From the NCBI RefSeq assembly GCF_043641665.1, contig NC_092186.1:24057001-24121000 (forward strand): a DNA stretch of 64,000 nt, in the 5' to 3' direction. Below are positions 44,768 through 56,346 of this stretch, in pieces. The first letter of the stretch is position 1, and every line of letters begins with the position of its first letter. Made by a program: the position numbers and the translations under genes. The DNA is from Enoplosus armatus. Its lineage: Eukaryota > Chordata > Actinopteri > Centrarchiformes > Enoplosidae. A model generated the notes under the pieces. The model searched no databases, was not told the DNA's origin, and saw only the letters and a program-made list of their open reading frames with translations.

Positions 44768-45060
44768 GGCAGAGCAGAGGTAGCTTTAGTTAGCTTAAGG
44801 TCTGACTGATTGACTTTGCTAGCTTTTGGATTAGCTGTGCGGCTAACGCAGCTCCGACAGGCCAAGGTGAGGGCTGTCTTAATGCAGCAGCTTTGGGGCA
44901 GAAAGCTGCCTAATTTCAGCTTCCATCGCTGCTAGCGGGGCTTCAGGAGGCTTCTTGGGAGCCACTGTGAGCGGCAGCTAAGACAAAGTAGCGCGAGGTT
45001 AATCCCAGCAGCGGAGAAGTCAGAGGGTATTAGTGGATATTTAAATGAAGGGACCGGCAC
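44768..45060. promoter_or_regulatory. Conserved-looking non-coding block
   Basis: TTAATGCAGCAGCTTTGGGG near 44879, CCTAATTTCAGC near 44910, GAGGTTAATCCCAGC near 44995. Unique sequence continuing directly from the GATA-motif array, so perhaps one element. Function inferred. Confidence 0.35.
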
Positions 45061-45389
45061 ACACCTGTTTAACACCTCAGTGCGGGCGAACAGGCATTAT
45101 TTCTACGGCAGGTTTTCATGCGCTAATATGCAAACAGACACGAAACGGAGTAACAAAGCAACTGTGCAGTACAGTGCATGTTTGGATCAAATTAGTTTTG
45201 GGAACATGACAGTGGAGACAGATACAAGCCCTGCCCTCACAAGGAAATGGCGTTTTGCTGGTGCTTTGCCTCTATATAATGCATACTGCAGCAGGTTCGA
45301 CACTTTAGAATAACGACGGGTGCCAATCAGAGTCACGTCTGACAAACAATAATTGCAAATGGAAAGAAAATGGCTCTGTCAAACCATAC
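45061..45389. other. Unannotated intergenic sequence
   Basis: Nothing recognised. Confidence 0.5.
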
Positions 45390-45570
45390 GAAATGATAAA
45401 GTTCCCAGATTGGATTGTTTACCTTTACTCACACTACACACTTTTTTTTTTCCAACATCACCTGCCAATCCAAAAGGATCTCACTGTGAGGAGCAAAAAA
45501 TGCTCCGTACGTCGACTAATTAAATATTAGGTCTCAATTAGGACTTTGATACCAAAATTATAGAAAGCAG
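45390..45570. promoter_or_regulatory. Conserved-looking non-coding block
   Basis: GACTAATTAAATATTAGG near 45514 and TCTCAATTAGGACTTTGATAC near 45533. Followed by an AGAC tetranucleotide array (45571-45604). Function inferred. Confidence 0.3.
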
Positions 45571-45604
45571 AGAGAGACAGAGACAGACAGACAGACAGAC
45601 AGAT
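45571..45604. repeat. (AGAC)n tetranucleotide repeat
   Basis: About seven AGAC units after an AGAG lead-in. Confidence 0.9.
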
Positions 45605-46374
45605 AAAATAAACATTTTTAGCATATTTGACTAAATGGTTCATAAAATCGCCTCGTGGTGTCCATCCATCCATATATAAACTCACACCCAGGCCATTCAG
45701 GTCCAGTAAATCTCTTTGTTGTGATGTTCAATCCAAACAAAGCAAAATTCCGCATTTCAGCCATCATCTAGTAAGGAGTGGGTCTGAATGGATATAGACC
45801 GAATAAATTCAACAAATACAGTGGATACTTTGCTCTGACGACCCCCCCTATGATAACTCATTTTGTATTATGGGTCTCAATGGAACTACCCAGGCATTAC
45901 TGTCAGTCTCGAAGAAAATTTGGCATGTATGGCCTTTGATTATCTCAGTATGTTAATACTTACGCAGTTGCGCGAGAGAAAAAGAAAAATGTCACAGGGA
46001 ACAATCTGAAGACACTGGCGTGTGCAGAACATACACTGATTTGACATTGCTTTCAAATCCGTCGTCTTTCATGCACATATCTGCACGCCATCAGCATGTA
46101 CACGTGTACATAATCAAACACTGCATCTATAAACAGATTGTATATTGTAAAACTCGCCCTCCGCTGCTTCCACAAATACATACACACACACACACACTCC
46201 TCATGTGCAGTGAGCATGAGAATCAGAGTTTATAGGTTAAGTACAGAAGCTGTCCAAATCAGTGGGTCAGCTGGCAGACAGAGGAAATGACAGGCTTAAT
46301 GACTGACTGACTGCTGCTGCTAATGACTGCCTATGCACAGCTAGCTGGGTGGAAGAGGAGCCTGACTGACAGAT

Positions 46375-46375
<1 letters not shown>
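45605..46375. other. Unannotated intergenic sequence
   Basis: Short CA tract near 46180-46197. No gene. Confidence 0.5.

Positions 46376-46405
<30 letters not shown>
46376..46405. repeat. (CA)n microsatellite
   Basis: CA tract of about 15 units. Confidence 0.95.
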
Positions 46406-46407
<2 letters not shown>

Positions 46408-46409
46408 TT

Positions 46410-46720
46410 ACAGACGAAATCAGCCCTCGGCCTCTCCTGTTCGATGAGCTGTAATTGGTGGTGAGACCCGGCCATCCAGTCCTGAGCTGCGGAGGCCCCG
46501 TTCAGTGCTTTAACAGCCCATTACCGATTATTAGAGGGTCCTTAGGGAGCTGTGCGGGTCACAACACACTGCTAACCCAGCAGAGATTAATTGCCCAGGA
46601 GATTTAATAGAGAAGATGCTGCTACGGTCAAATTTAAAATAAGGTGCGACGCTGACGCAGAAGCAGCTGAAATGTAATGTTAAATATTTGATTTGATACT
46701 TAACATTTGATTGATGTTTG
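46410..46720. promoter_or_regulatory. Candidate enhancer block
   Basis: GAGCTGTAATTGGTGG near 46445, CCCATTACCGATTATTAG near 46517, CAGAGATTAATTGCCCAGG near 46580 and GATTTAATAGAG near 46600. Four homeodomain-type cores in 160 bp of unique sequence. A 90-codon minus-strand frame has no domain. Function inferred. Confidence 0.35.
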
Positions 46721-47220
46721 ATGTTAACTGGTCCCTGCTCTATTGACGCTCTATTGTCCGCGCGGGCTCGGCACTTGTACGCGCATGATGCAACAAATAA
46801 CATGATTAATAACCACCGAGCACATCAAACTAACGTTCTTTCAAAGGCCTCGTACTCTGAAGGAGCTCTGCAGGGAATCCCCTTTTTTTTATTTGATCAT
46901 GAAAAGGCAGAATAGTGCAATGTCAATATTAATACACAGTTTATACTTAACAGCTGTAGTATATAGTGTATTTAGGACACATAGCGTTATATATAAGAAT
47001 TGGGGTTCTCATTTTGAAAGTTTATTGAATGAAAAGGACAATAATGCAAACCTCAAAAATGTCCAACTGGCTTGAAAGTTTTCAGTGCGTAACTAAAGAT
47101 ACAACATTGTGTGGGTAAAATGTATTGAGTAAAATAGGGTTAAAACACTGAGGCATGTGACTGTATGTAATGATGCAATGTAAAGAAACAAGAAAGTGAA
47201 AAGCCAGTGTATTCCTATCT

Positions 47221-47221
<1 letters not shown>
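46721..47221. other. Unannotated intergenic sequence
   Basis: Nothing recognised. Confidence 0.5.

Positions 47222-47293
<72 letters not shown>
47222..47293. repeat. (CT)n(CA)n compound microsatellite
   Basis: About 11 CT units followed by about 25 CA units. Confidence 0.97.
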
Positions 47294-47295
<2 letters not shown>

Positions 47296-47369
47296 GTGCT
47301 GGGGAGCGAGGGGTTGAGCGGTTTGTTGGTAACAATCAAAGCAGCGATGCATACCGTGTGACTAAGTGA

Positions 47370-47640
47370 CTGTAACCCTCCAGACAGGCTGGGACTCTGC
47401 TCTGTTACTGTGTGGCAACACCAAGATAGCTCATTACCCATTCTGTTCCAATTGAAATCACCAGCGCATTTGTTCCAGTGCAAATTCTGACATTTCAATA
47501 TGCCAACAGAGAAATGAGCTCATTTGAATGCGGCTCGCTTGTTTATTGTTCCCTGAATAAAAAAATTTAAAAAAAGCGGGGTTGGGAAGTGTGAAACTTT
47601 AGGGTGGCTGCGCAGATTCAGGTGAAGCATGATAAACTTT
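47370..47640. promoter_or_regulatory. Candidate enhancer block
   Basis: GCTCATTACCCATTCTG near 47430, CCAATTGAAATCACC near 47447, GAGCTCATTTGAATGCG near 47516 and TTGTTTATTGTTCCC near 47539 (SOX/FOX-like). It lies between a microsatellite and a hAT-like insertion. Function inferred. Confidence 0.35.
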
Positions 47641-47642
47641 AG

Positions 47643-48268
47643 CAGGGTTCCTGCGAGTGAAATTTAAATTTAAACACCACGTAGAATGCAATTGCAAGTT
47701 GTCTCCACCTAGTAGAGACAATAAGGCCTTCAATTATCTATTAAGAGTATGATTTTGACATTTATATCACATTTTCGTCAGTACTTCCTAGCTGTATATA
47801 ACAAGTCATGTGACCCGGACCCAGAGAAGTGGCAAACATTTGATGGTTGGATTAACCAACTTTAAACAATAATAATTAAGTTAATTTAATTTAGCAAAAA
47901 ATTGACACTTGCCTATTATGAGTCAGTGAGCTTCCTGGCTACTGCAGCTGACAGTGAGAGCGTTTGCTACGGGTTAGATGGCACCGACAGAAACTTCATA
48001 AACAATTACAAAAAAAAAAAAAAACGGATTAAGCAGATCAAGTCCATGTGTCACATGTGGTTCATAGATGCATGACTTCCCCTGACGGCCCTCAAACACA
48101 TGATTAAAAAAAAGTATAACTCATGTTACTGTCTACAGAAGGAAAGCAAAAATATTCGAGACCTTTGTAAATGACATGTAAGACTTTTTAATAACCTTGA
48201 AGGCCTTTTTCTGAAGAAGGTGCAGTGCAATGCTTTTTTAAGACTTTCCAAGACCTGCAGGTACCCTG
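47643..48268. mobile_element. Non-autonomous hAT-like element (CAGGGT ends)
   Basis: Left end CAGGGTTCCTGCGAG and right end CCTGCAGGTACCCTG form an inverted pair. Inside are worn phrases of the type AAATTTAAATTTAA and AAGACTTTCCAAGACCTGC known from a common fish repeat. About 626 bp. The flanking octamers do not match exactly, so the target duplication is lost or the ends are off by a few bases. Confidence 0.7.
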
Positions 48269-48731
48269 TTTAACCACATGTCTGTTAAAATCGGGAATTT
48301 TGGTCAACAGCTCATAGCAGAACCATAGCAACAGTACTTATGTGCTGTTAACTCACTGGTGAAACTAACATAACAATTGGCTCAAATGACTGCCAATGAG
48401 AGACAATACAGTCAGATGCCTTGATATGATAACAATTAACAGAAAAGACGGAGGTGAGGTGAGACAGCAAGGCCAAGCAGAGTGACGTTTCCTCCTCCCC
48501 TGTCTTTTTCTCTTTCCTATCACCGACACGTCCGGGTGTATCGTCATGTTTGTTCCGGAACCACAGGAAAGCAAAGTATAGGCTGTGTTCAAGTCATCCA
48601 TCCATTCATCCATCTTTAGAGTGTGTTTGTCCTCAGTTTAACTCGTGATTAAGTCTGTTTTTGGTTTAAGTTATTATGTGGGGGCATCAAGCTGAAGAGC
48701 TGATGCTATGGTTACCCACGGTTTAGTATAC
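48269..48731. other. Unannotated intergenic sequence
   Basis: Nothing recognised. Confidence 0.5.
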
Positions 48732-48827
48732 CTTGCACACTGATGTAGACGTCGTAGGTGGTAGAACTGCTGATCGGCATTGTGTCTGAAATCACCTCCT
48801 TCACATCCACTCTTCTCTCTGAGAGCA
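48732..48827 (-). other. Exon-like 96-nt open frame, unidentified
   Basis: On the minus strand CTCTTTGTAG (acceptor) and CAAG|GTATAC (donor) bracket exactly 96 nt that are open in one frame with phase 1 at both ends. The peptide reads VDVKEVISDTMPISSSTTYD and ends in VYISVQ. I do not recognise it. A symmetric exon with coding-like codon use is suggestive, but no partner exon was found; a non-coding (sox2ot-like) exon or chance are alternatives. Confidence 0.22.
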
Positions 48828-49049
48828 CTACAAAGAGCACGAATTTCACACTCAAGAGTTCAGGCGAATGAAATGGGGGAAGGATAGAGTAAATGTATTG
48901 CAATGGGCAGCAAACAGGGAGCGATTTCAGCCATAGCCCAGATCTCATCCTGTTATGTGAACAGAAACCTAAAAGCCAATGAGAAACATTTGCATTAGCA
49001 TTAAACTTAAAGTACAAATACACATTTTGCAGAATGGCCCATTTCACAA

Positions 49050-49305
49050 TAATGTATTGTATTATATTATTAGATTATATTATCATTGATGCATTCATGT
49101 GTATATTTTGTACTAATACTCTGAATCTGCAAAGCAACTAGTAACTAAATATATCAAATAAATGCAATGGAGTAAAAAGTACAATATTTGTCTGAATTGT
49201 AGTGGAGTAGAGGTATAAAGTAGCAGGAAATGGAGATACTCAAGTAACGTACAGGTACCTTATAATTGTACTTGACTGAATGTACACAGTTACTTTCCAC
49301 CACTG
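49050..49305 (-). mobile_element. AGTGGTGGAAAGTA-type element, reverse copy
   Basis: Ends TTACTTTCCACCACTG at 49305 and contains GTAGTGGAGTAGAGGTATAA and GGAGATACTCAAGTAACGTA. I recognise this as the terminal part of a very common percomorph repeat. Truncated at its inner end. The same family occurs in forward orientation at 57336-57860. Confidence 0.85.
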
Positions 49306-51195
49306 AAGATTAGACTGAGATGTGGACACATTGAAGTCCTACATTCACAATAAAAGTCCAATCTCACTGTTAACAGGCCTGTTCACCGGATATATTTCTT
49401 TCCAAATACTCTAGAAAATTGTTTGTTGATTGTTGTTGGTAGTAGATATTATATGAGAGGAAGTACACGGCTCATGATGTTTCACTAGAAACAAAAGAAA
49501 CAAAAGAAACAACCTTAGTTTTCGATACCATAAATATGTTCCTGTACAAACATCTTGTGATAAAATGTTGTCATTTACGTTTTAGGTGTACCTACTTCCC
49601 GGCAACCTGCGTTATCTACACCAGTTTGAGACTTACTCCACATCCCAGAATGTTTCTCAACAGCCCCAACACAAGTCGCCTGCTGGATTCTAACTGGCCG
49701 CATTGAGTTCCTGTGCGGTAAAACAGCTGTCCAACCCAGGACAGCTTGACGGAAAATGTGTTAAAGTGGCGTCATCATCGACATTTCACTCGTCATTTGA
49801 TTCAAAACAAATGTTCCATCCAACAGAAAAAAAATGGACCCTCCAATAACTGCGTAATCGCTGTTACAATAACTAATCAAAAGCAGCATCTGAGGAGTTC
49901 GAAGATTAAACATATGGCAAGCTACGCCAAAATCACTTTCACTTGTTTTCCATAACTTGCCGGTAACTCCATCTTACCAACAGCATCGCCTCCACGAGTG
50001 ACTCGCGCTTGACAACTGACTAATTGCAGGAACCACTGTAGCAAAGTAAAAAACTGTACTTTTAATCGCATTCATGGTTGCATATGGCACATCAAGCAAC
50101 AAGAAGTTCGCTTTCATCTATTGCACTCTACTAGAATAGATGGACATCTCAAAAGACAAGTTAGTGTCATCCCAGTGTAACATTAAGCATCGTGACGTGT
50201 GCCAAGTTTTGAACTAAATGTATTGCCTCTGGCTGTTTCACTGTGGTGAAAACGATCCCCGCCTCCAGCTGTAACTCCGACCAAGACAAACTCAAATACA
50301 GTAGTTCTCCTGTTGCGCTAAAATCTCTGAATTCAAGAAAGATAAAACAAGCAATAAAAAAGGCAGGTATGAAGAGATCTTGCAATGCAGGAATACGTAT
50401 TAAGTTAAACAGTGACAGAAGCATCAAAAGCATCGACACGCACGTGCACGTATATAATACAACAAACTTGATATTTGGATTGTGTGAATTTATAAAAGAC
50501 GAGACTCAAGGGAACAGCCCTGATTCAGTTCAGGCACTTCGGATGGCACATGAGATATACAGTAAGTTAGGAGGGGAGAGAGGCAATGGCTGTCTAGGAG
50601 GTGCAGAGAGAAACAACTGAGTAAAGGCTGAGACAGACAGACAGATAGTGGGCAAGAGACGTAGACAAAGCAGAAGGAAAGAAAGAAGAGAGAAATAACA
50701 AATAAAAAGAAATAACACAAATTGTCATAACTCACCAGTCTTCAGACTTCAGGTGACAGCACGGCAAACCAGGAACTAATCTGTAGGCCAGAGACAGCGG
50801 ACATCTAAATGCACTTTAATTATCATCATCATCATCATCACGAACAATTGAATCACTTTAACTTCAAGAAGCACCGCCGCCAATTCACAACACCAGACGT
50901 GGACCTAACACAACTGAACTCGGGTCAGTTCAGGCTGTCGAGCACAGCGTTGTTTTGACTACATCTCAGGTGAGCTGGGCAAATGACCTGCTTGTACAGC
51001 ACAGGCGTCACGCAGCATCTCTTTTTTTTCCTGAGTCAACAAGTTAGGCTCGGTTCAGCACACCAAGTTCAGTTTGCACAAATAGAAAACGTACTATTAT
51101 TCTAAACGGTCTGACCTGTAATAATCCACGACAGCGAGTCGTGCCCAGGTGTCGCTCAGGTAATAATCCAGCGGATCCATGCAGGTAAACGCTGA
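49306..51195. other. Unannotated intergenic sequence
   Basis: (ATC)n at 50821-50840. Overlapping frames at 50167-50735 show no domain. No gene or recognised repeat. Confidence 0.45.
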
Positions 51196-51480
51196 GTGTC
51201 CTTCAGCAGTCAGGTGCTCTACCCCGAGACGTCCAAGCAAAGCAGTCAGCTGAGATCCTCTTCCTGCCCCTCGTTATCCTTCAGCACAACGATCCCTGCA
51301 GGAGGTTTGATCTCCTCCTCCTCCTCCTCCTCCTCCTCCTCCTCCGCATCTTCACCTCTCCTCCAGGCTCCTCCACAGAGGTGCTGCGCCTCTGAATGCA
51401 GGGCTGTTCCGGACGCACCTGCGGCAGGACAACAGGTAAGAAGAGATCAGCAGCCCTCAGCGCCGGTTAACATCCTTCTT
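51196..51480. other. GC-richer patch with (CTC)n repeat
   Basis: (CTC)n at about 51312-51345 and CpG-containing sequence. A donor-like CAACAG|GTAAGAAG sits near 51433 on the plus strand. The 174-codon plus-strand frame is driven by the repeat. It could be a promoter or non-coding exon; not established. Confidence 0.25.
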
Positions 51481-51584
51481 TCATCCCTCGTCTCTCCTCA
51501 GCGTCGTCAACTCTGCCTGTTCCTCCGAGTGTCTCTGCCAAGAGTAGCCGGGCACAGCCGTCCTGTTTTGCCGCTCTTTGCCAA

Positions 51585-51592
51585 ACACACAA

Positions 51593-51625
<33 letters not shown>

Positions 51626-51637
51626 CACATACACAGA
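51585..51637. repeat. (CA)n compound microsatellite
   Basis: CA tract with AAACAC, CATACACG interruptions. Confidence 0.95.
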
Positions 51638-51724
51638 GGAGAGTGTTGTGGGGGTTTTTTTTGTTTTTTTTTTTCTCAGCAGCCGAGCTAACCCTGAGCC
51701 GGGGCCCGGTCTGCCTTTGAGATG

Positions 51725-52150
51725 CTCTCTAGCCCACAAACACAAGACGGCTTTCATTATCTTGCCCGACGCAGCGCAAGGCCTAGCTTCTAAAAGCTAC
51801 TGATTTCTTTCTTCCCTTAGCCCCCTGCACAAAGGGAGGGCATTTTGTAAATTACTTGCTCGTTTCAGGCCAACAAAAGGTACTTTCATTGAACCCCCCC
51901 CCCCCACCACCCCCCCACACTGCTCTCTCTCTCTCTCTTTCTCTCTCTCTATCCTCCCGCCATTTGATTTTGCTCAAATTTGATTACAAGGCTTGAAAAA
52001 AGGAGGGGAAGAAAAGAGAAGAGGAAATAAGAAAGCCCCACAGATGGCGTGTTCATTCAGTGCTGTGAATGGCTTTATATGGGCTGCCTTTATACATGTG
52101 GCAATCCAAAGACGCTTCAGCCGCTCCGCTAAAAAAAGAACTTGACGAAA
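51725..52150. promoter_or_regulatory. Candidate enhancer pair
   Basis: First part (51725-51890): GCTTTCATTATCTTGCCCG, TGTAAATTACTTGC, GGCCAACAAAAGG and TTTCATTGAA. Then C- and CT-rich filler. Second part (51958-52150): CCATTTGATTTTGCTCAAAT, TTTGATTACAAGG, GGCTTTATATGGGC. Unique sequence of the enhancer type; function inferred. Confidence 0.35.
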
Positions 52151-52482
52151 TTATTGGTTTGGCGGCTTTCTTACACGACTGACACGGGGAACTCTGAGAG
52201 AGAAAAGCCAGCCTTCTCTTTCTCTTTCTTCCTGCGGCTCTCCTTGTCTCTGCACCCTCACACTGTCTCTCTCCGGGTCGCACACCTTAATCAAAACAAA
52301 CTAAATGAGGTGTTTGATTGTGAGAGAGCGAGTGTGTTTGTCTGCGTGTGTGTGTGTGTTGTCATATTAATAACCACCTGCCGTGGCCCTACACTAGGCC
52401 ACATTCCGAGACAACAAAGTCGCATATTCAGCAGAATGGAAAGGATTTAATCAAATGACACACTCTGACCACTGGATTTCAT

Positions 52483-52485
52483 AAC

Positions 52486-52517
<32 letters not shown>

Positions 52518-52724
52518 CAGTTCAAATCAAACAGCTCAGACTGAACTTCAAAACATTAGCCAACACAAAGCGCAGACGTTCTGTTCTCTCACAGGCTATA
52601 ATCCTGTTTCCACAATGGACCACTCACTCTGCACTTGTTTTCCTCAGGAGGATAATTATAGGTCTGTAGTCACACACACACACACACACACACACACAGC
52701 TTTAGCACTCTCTCGCTTTCTCAC

Positions 52725-52755
<31 letters not shown>
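52483..52755. repeat. Three (CA)n microsatellites
   Basis: CA tracts 52483-52518, 52671-52698 and 52727-52755, all in the same orientation. A short GT tract lies upstream at 52346-52359. Confidence 0.95.
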
Positions 52756-52758
<3 letters not shown>

Positions 52759-53275
52759 GCAGTAGCCACTGCAGAGTGAACTACGACTTGTTATCCCATT
52801 ATCATATCATCACACGCTACAGAGCGTAGGGTGAAGTGATGGTCTGGGACCTGGCATGGCCACTCTGGGTTAGAGAGACTAATGGACAGGAGTCAGTTAA
52901 TCCCTGGATCCGCTGACCGGCCATCAGAGTCCAGGTCACAGGCTGCGTCATTCCATCAGTGTGATGAAACGGAGACCATCACTGAGGTCAATCGGCCCGA
53001 AACAACTGGACATCTTTCACAGGCAGACATTCAATCGCCAAGTCAGTCCTTGAAACTGTGCTGCAGCCCTGTCTTTGTTTTTCCTTCTTTCTGGTATAAA
53101 TAAGATGTGATTCACACGCTGAGCAGCTCCTGAACCCTTCTATGATTCAGGAATGAACAACTGGGACTGTGCCAACAAGCCACTTGCAGTGCACAGACTA
53201 AATGAACTGGGTGTTAACATGGTTGCACCTGTCTACCATCAGGAAAAAAAAGTACTTTATGTAATACTAAGAGTA
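52756..53275. other. Unannotated intergenic sequence
   Basis: Nothing recognised. Confidence 0.5.
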
Positions 53276-53720
53276 TACAGCCATGCTAGCTGCTCTGTGA
53301 GGTGGGCACAGCAGAGCTTTGGCCCAGATTCGAGTGTCAGCATGCTAACCTGCTCACAACAACAATTACATGCTGATGCTTATGAGGTATAATGTTTCCC
53401 AGGTTCACTATCTGGTGTGTTAGCATGCTGACATGTATCATTGGCACTAAACACAAAGTGGAGCCGATGGGAATATTATTCGTTTTGCAGGTATTTGGTC
53501 ATAAATCAAAGTATTGAACAAACTGAAATTTGACCTGATGAAACGTTAAGGGATCGCCAAAGTTATTACAATTCATCCTGAGGGGGGGGGGGGGGGCAGA
53601 CACAGCAGTACTGACCTGCGTGCTAATGTTGCATGCTGACCACATTCATGGTGCCAACATGCTCAAAATGACAACGCTAACATGCTGATGCTGAATGTAG
53701 AAATGAAGTCAGGGGATCAC
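53276..53720. repeat. Interspersed repeat (GCATGCTAAC-rich family)
   Basis: Landmarks: GCCATGCTAGCTGCTCTGTG, GTCAGCATGCTAACCTGC, CACTAAACACAAAGTGGAG, TTTTGCAGGTATTTGGTCAT and TTATTACAATTCATCCTGAG. I recognise this order as a common teleost repeat. A poly-G run (53582-53596) and a partial second unit follow. Non-coding. Confidence 0.8.
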
Positions 53721-54280
53721 CAAACTCAGCATCCGGGGTGGCTGAGCTCCTCTGTGTTGGAGTTCTCCCCCGGGGAAGGAGAGGGTTGCCTCTTTGCGGC
53801 TGCAAGTCACAGGGAGGAAGACTCCCTTCCTTGCTTCTGATTGACAAATTCCTTCATTACAGTGGCCCATATAACAGAGAAGAACGACAATGAAAGAATT
53901 CACCCCCATTGAGTTTTCCCACATAATCCGGTCTAAATTGGTTCAGCGTACATATATTTGAGAAGAAAAATCTCCAGAAAGTGTTCATTTCAGTCCGGAA
54001 GAAGCTCTTCTTTTATATTTCTTGATAGGAAACAAGGGAATTCATTGTAACGACCCTTCAGAGCAAGAAAAACACATGTGAAATTGTTTCTGCATACACA
54101 TATTTCACATAGGAAATGTCCAAAAACCACGTGCTTACACCAAGTGAATTCATTTTTTTAATATGAAACTTTTTTGTAAGGGTGTGATTTAAGAGAGACG
54201 GGTTTGTTCTGGTCTAAAATGCTGGATTACACACATGCATATCTGTGTCACATAATGTAGATACAGCGTTAGTTACCAAC
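53721..54280. other. Unannotated intergenic sequence
   Basis: Nothing recognised. Confidence 0.5.
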
Positions 54281-54507
54281 CCCCCCCCCCCCCCCCCCGT
54301 ATTTTGTCTGTGAAAACCTATGTACACATTGAATGTGGACATCTGACAGTTCTAAACATCACACCTGAAGTTATTGCAGATACGTGAGAAACACAGACTG
54401 CACCTGAACTCCTCTCAGGGTAAAACAGCTTGTAGAATTGAAATCATTTCCTTCCAATGGGGAATATTGTTTTAGTACAACAAAACCCTGGGTCTGTACA
54501 CACCAAC

Positions 54508-54545
<38 letters not shown>
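54281..54545. repeat. Poly-C run and (CA)n microsatellite
   Basis: About 18 C residues at 54281-54298 and a CA tract at 54517-54545. Confidence 0.92.
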
Positions 54546-54548
<3 letters not shown>

Positions 54549-54769
54549 TGCTTCAGAGAGCAGAGATATAAAGCTGCAAAACGCTGACAGTACGGAACAG
54601 CAGCTCTCACAGCTTCCATATCTACCCCTTTAGAGATATTAGTACTACCAGCCATCATCACCGGCCGACCCACATTACGCTTTCCCCTCCAACCTGCCTG
54701 GCGGAGGCTCACCACAGCACACTGCGAACACACTTTCCTGGAGATGCTGGGTTTTTATATATATTTTTT

Positions 54770-55150
54770 TTTAAATGAGGACAATTTGATTCTGTTATTG
54801 CTGATGAGGGCAGAGATTCCCTCAGTGGTCAGAGAACATTCATAATCAGCAGTTAGGTCTTCATCCGCAGACCTGAAGTAATTATTGTCTCAAGATAAAA
54901 AAAACGGAAAGCAGGGGTAATTTTTTTTTTTTAAAGGAGAAAATAAACTAGAGATAGAAATGACCTTAATATTATTTCTCTCTCTGGGCATTTCCAATAA
55001 GAGTATTCCATCGGAGGGTTTGATAAAAGGATTAAGCGGCAAGCTTTATGCGGCTGGAGTCAAATCTGGATGTGGAAGGAGAGCTGTTTGATTGAATAAT
55101 TCTTGTTTCCTTTCTGCCAAGCTAGCAGTCCTCTTTGGGAAAAGTAAAAA
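54770..55150. promoter_or_regulatory. Candidate enhancer block
   Basis: GAAGTAATTATTGTCTC near 54876, GATAAAAGGATTAAGCGGC near 55022 (GATTAAGC is OTX-like) and GATTGAATAATTCTTGTTTCC near 55090. Largely free of simple repeats. Function inferred. Confidence 0.35.
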
Positions 55151-56099
55151 ATCAGCATTATGCCAGATTTATACATGTGCTCTGACTGTCTGTAGGAGTC
55201 AGTCTGCCTATACTGTATGTCTGACTGCCAGCAAGCCCTTCTGTCTGCATGCCTGTCTGGGAAGATGTAAAAAAAAAAAACAACAACAACACACACTCTG
55301 GTGCAGAATAAAGACATTTATTCTGTATTTCTAGCAGCTGACTACATTACAAACAAGCTTCGTTACATAATGTCACACTGGAACGGTGCCCAGAAATGTT
55401 CTCACCAGCATCATAAATCATACGTTATGTATCTTAACATAAAAAGTCACAGTTTCTTATCCGCACAAGATAAAAAAATATATATATTTCAGGACATGGG
55501 GGTCTAGTTTCCCAAAGCATGTTTTGAAACCAGAATCAGAATGAAACCTACTGATGTGAGCTGCATTGGAACTCATACAATGTTCGTTTGAGCTGTTTAC
55601 GTCGTCACTTCATGATCTGTATTATATGATCACACTCAAAAATGTAAGCTTTCACTTACACGTAGGGGTTGACAGGAATTACTAGGATCCAGACCCTCTG
55701 TATTCCAGATTTGTTTTGTACTTTCTGCAATCCGCAGGATAAACTACTTTGTACTAAATGAAGTAGGGAGATAGTGTGTGTTTATTTGACGCTACTGAAG
55801 GCTGAACAAGGAAAAGAAAGAACACCACAACAGCTATTATCCCAACTGATATTAAATGAAACACACAAGACTGCCAAGAAAAGTGAGCTGTCACTTAAGT
55901 TCTAGTTTTAAAATAAAACAGAAAAACATATATATTCAAAATTCTACCAGAACAACTTCAACGGAAAACTAAACCAAAACATTTTCAACATTCTTTTGGT
56001 TAGTCATTGTTACCACGTTGGATAAAGTCAGTTGGGGTTTGCCATGAAAAACTGAGCAAAAAAGCAAATTCCATTAATAGAATGAATTTTGATCTGAAC
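55151..56099. other. Unannotated intergenic sequence
   Basis: A-rich run near 55269; AT-rich throughout. No gene. Confidence 0.5.
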
Positions 56100-56320
56100 T
56101 GTTAGAATAATAAAGCAGCGTTCACGAGCTGTTATCGGGCATCATCAGCAGGCAGAGCGCGCTGCCGTTTAGGCATCTGACCTCAGAGTTTAGTTATCAT
56201 AACAGGGTTGTGACCTCATGACCTGCAGTCATTACTGCTGCCTCCTCCAATCAGCCCTCCAAAGCTCTGATAAAGCCCTCTGGGGGGGAAAAGGCCGCTG
56301 GAATAGCGGTGACATTAGAT
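56100..56320. promoter_or_regulatory. Candidate enhancer block
   Basis: GTTTAGTTATCATAACAGG near 56188, GCAGTCATTACTGC near 56225, CTCCAATCAGCCC near 56244 and GCTCTGATAAAGCCC near 56264. GC-balanced unique sequence followed by a short GT tract (56327-56346). Function inferred. Confidence 0.35.
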
Positions 56321-56346
56321 TTATATATGTGTGTGTGTGTGTGTGT

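Noticed and set aside
51196..51720. 174-codon plus-strand frame, the longest in the window
   Set aside because: It depends on a (CTC)n serine run and a CA tract giving His-Thr; no domain and no start context.
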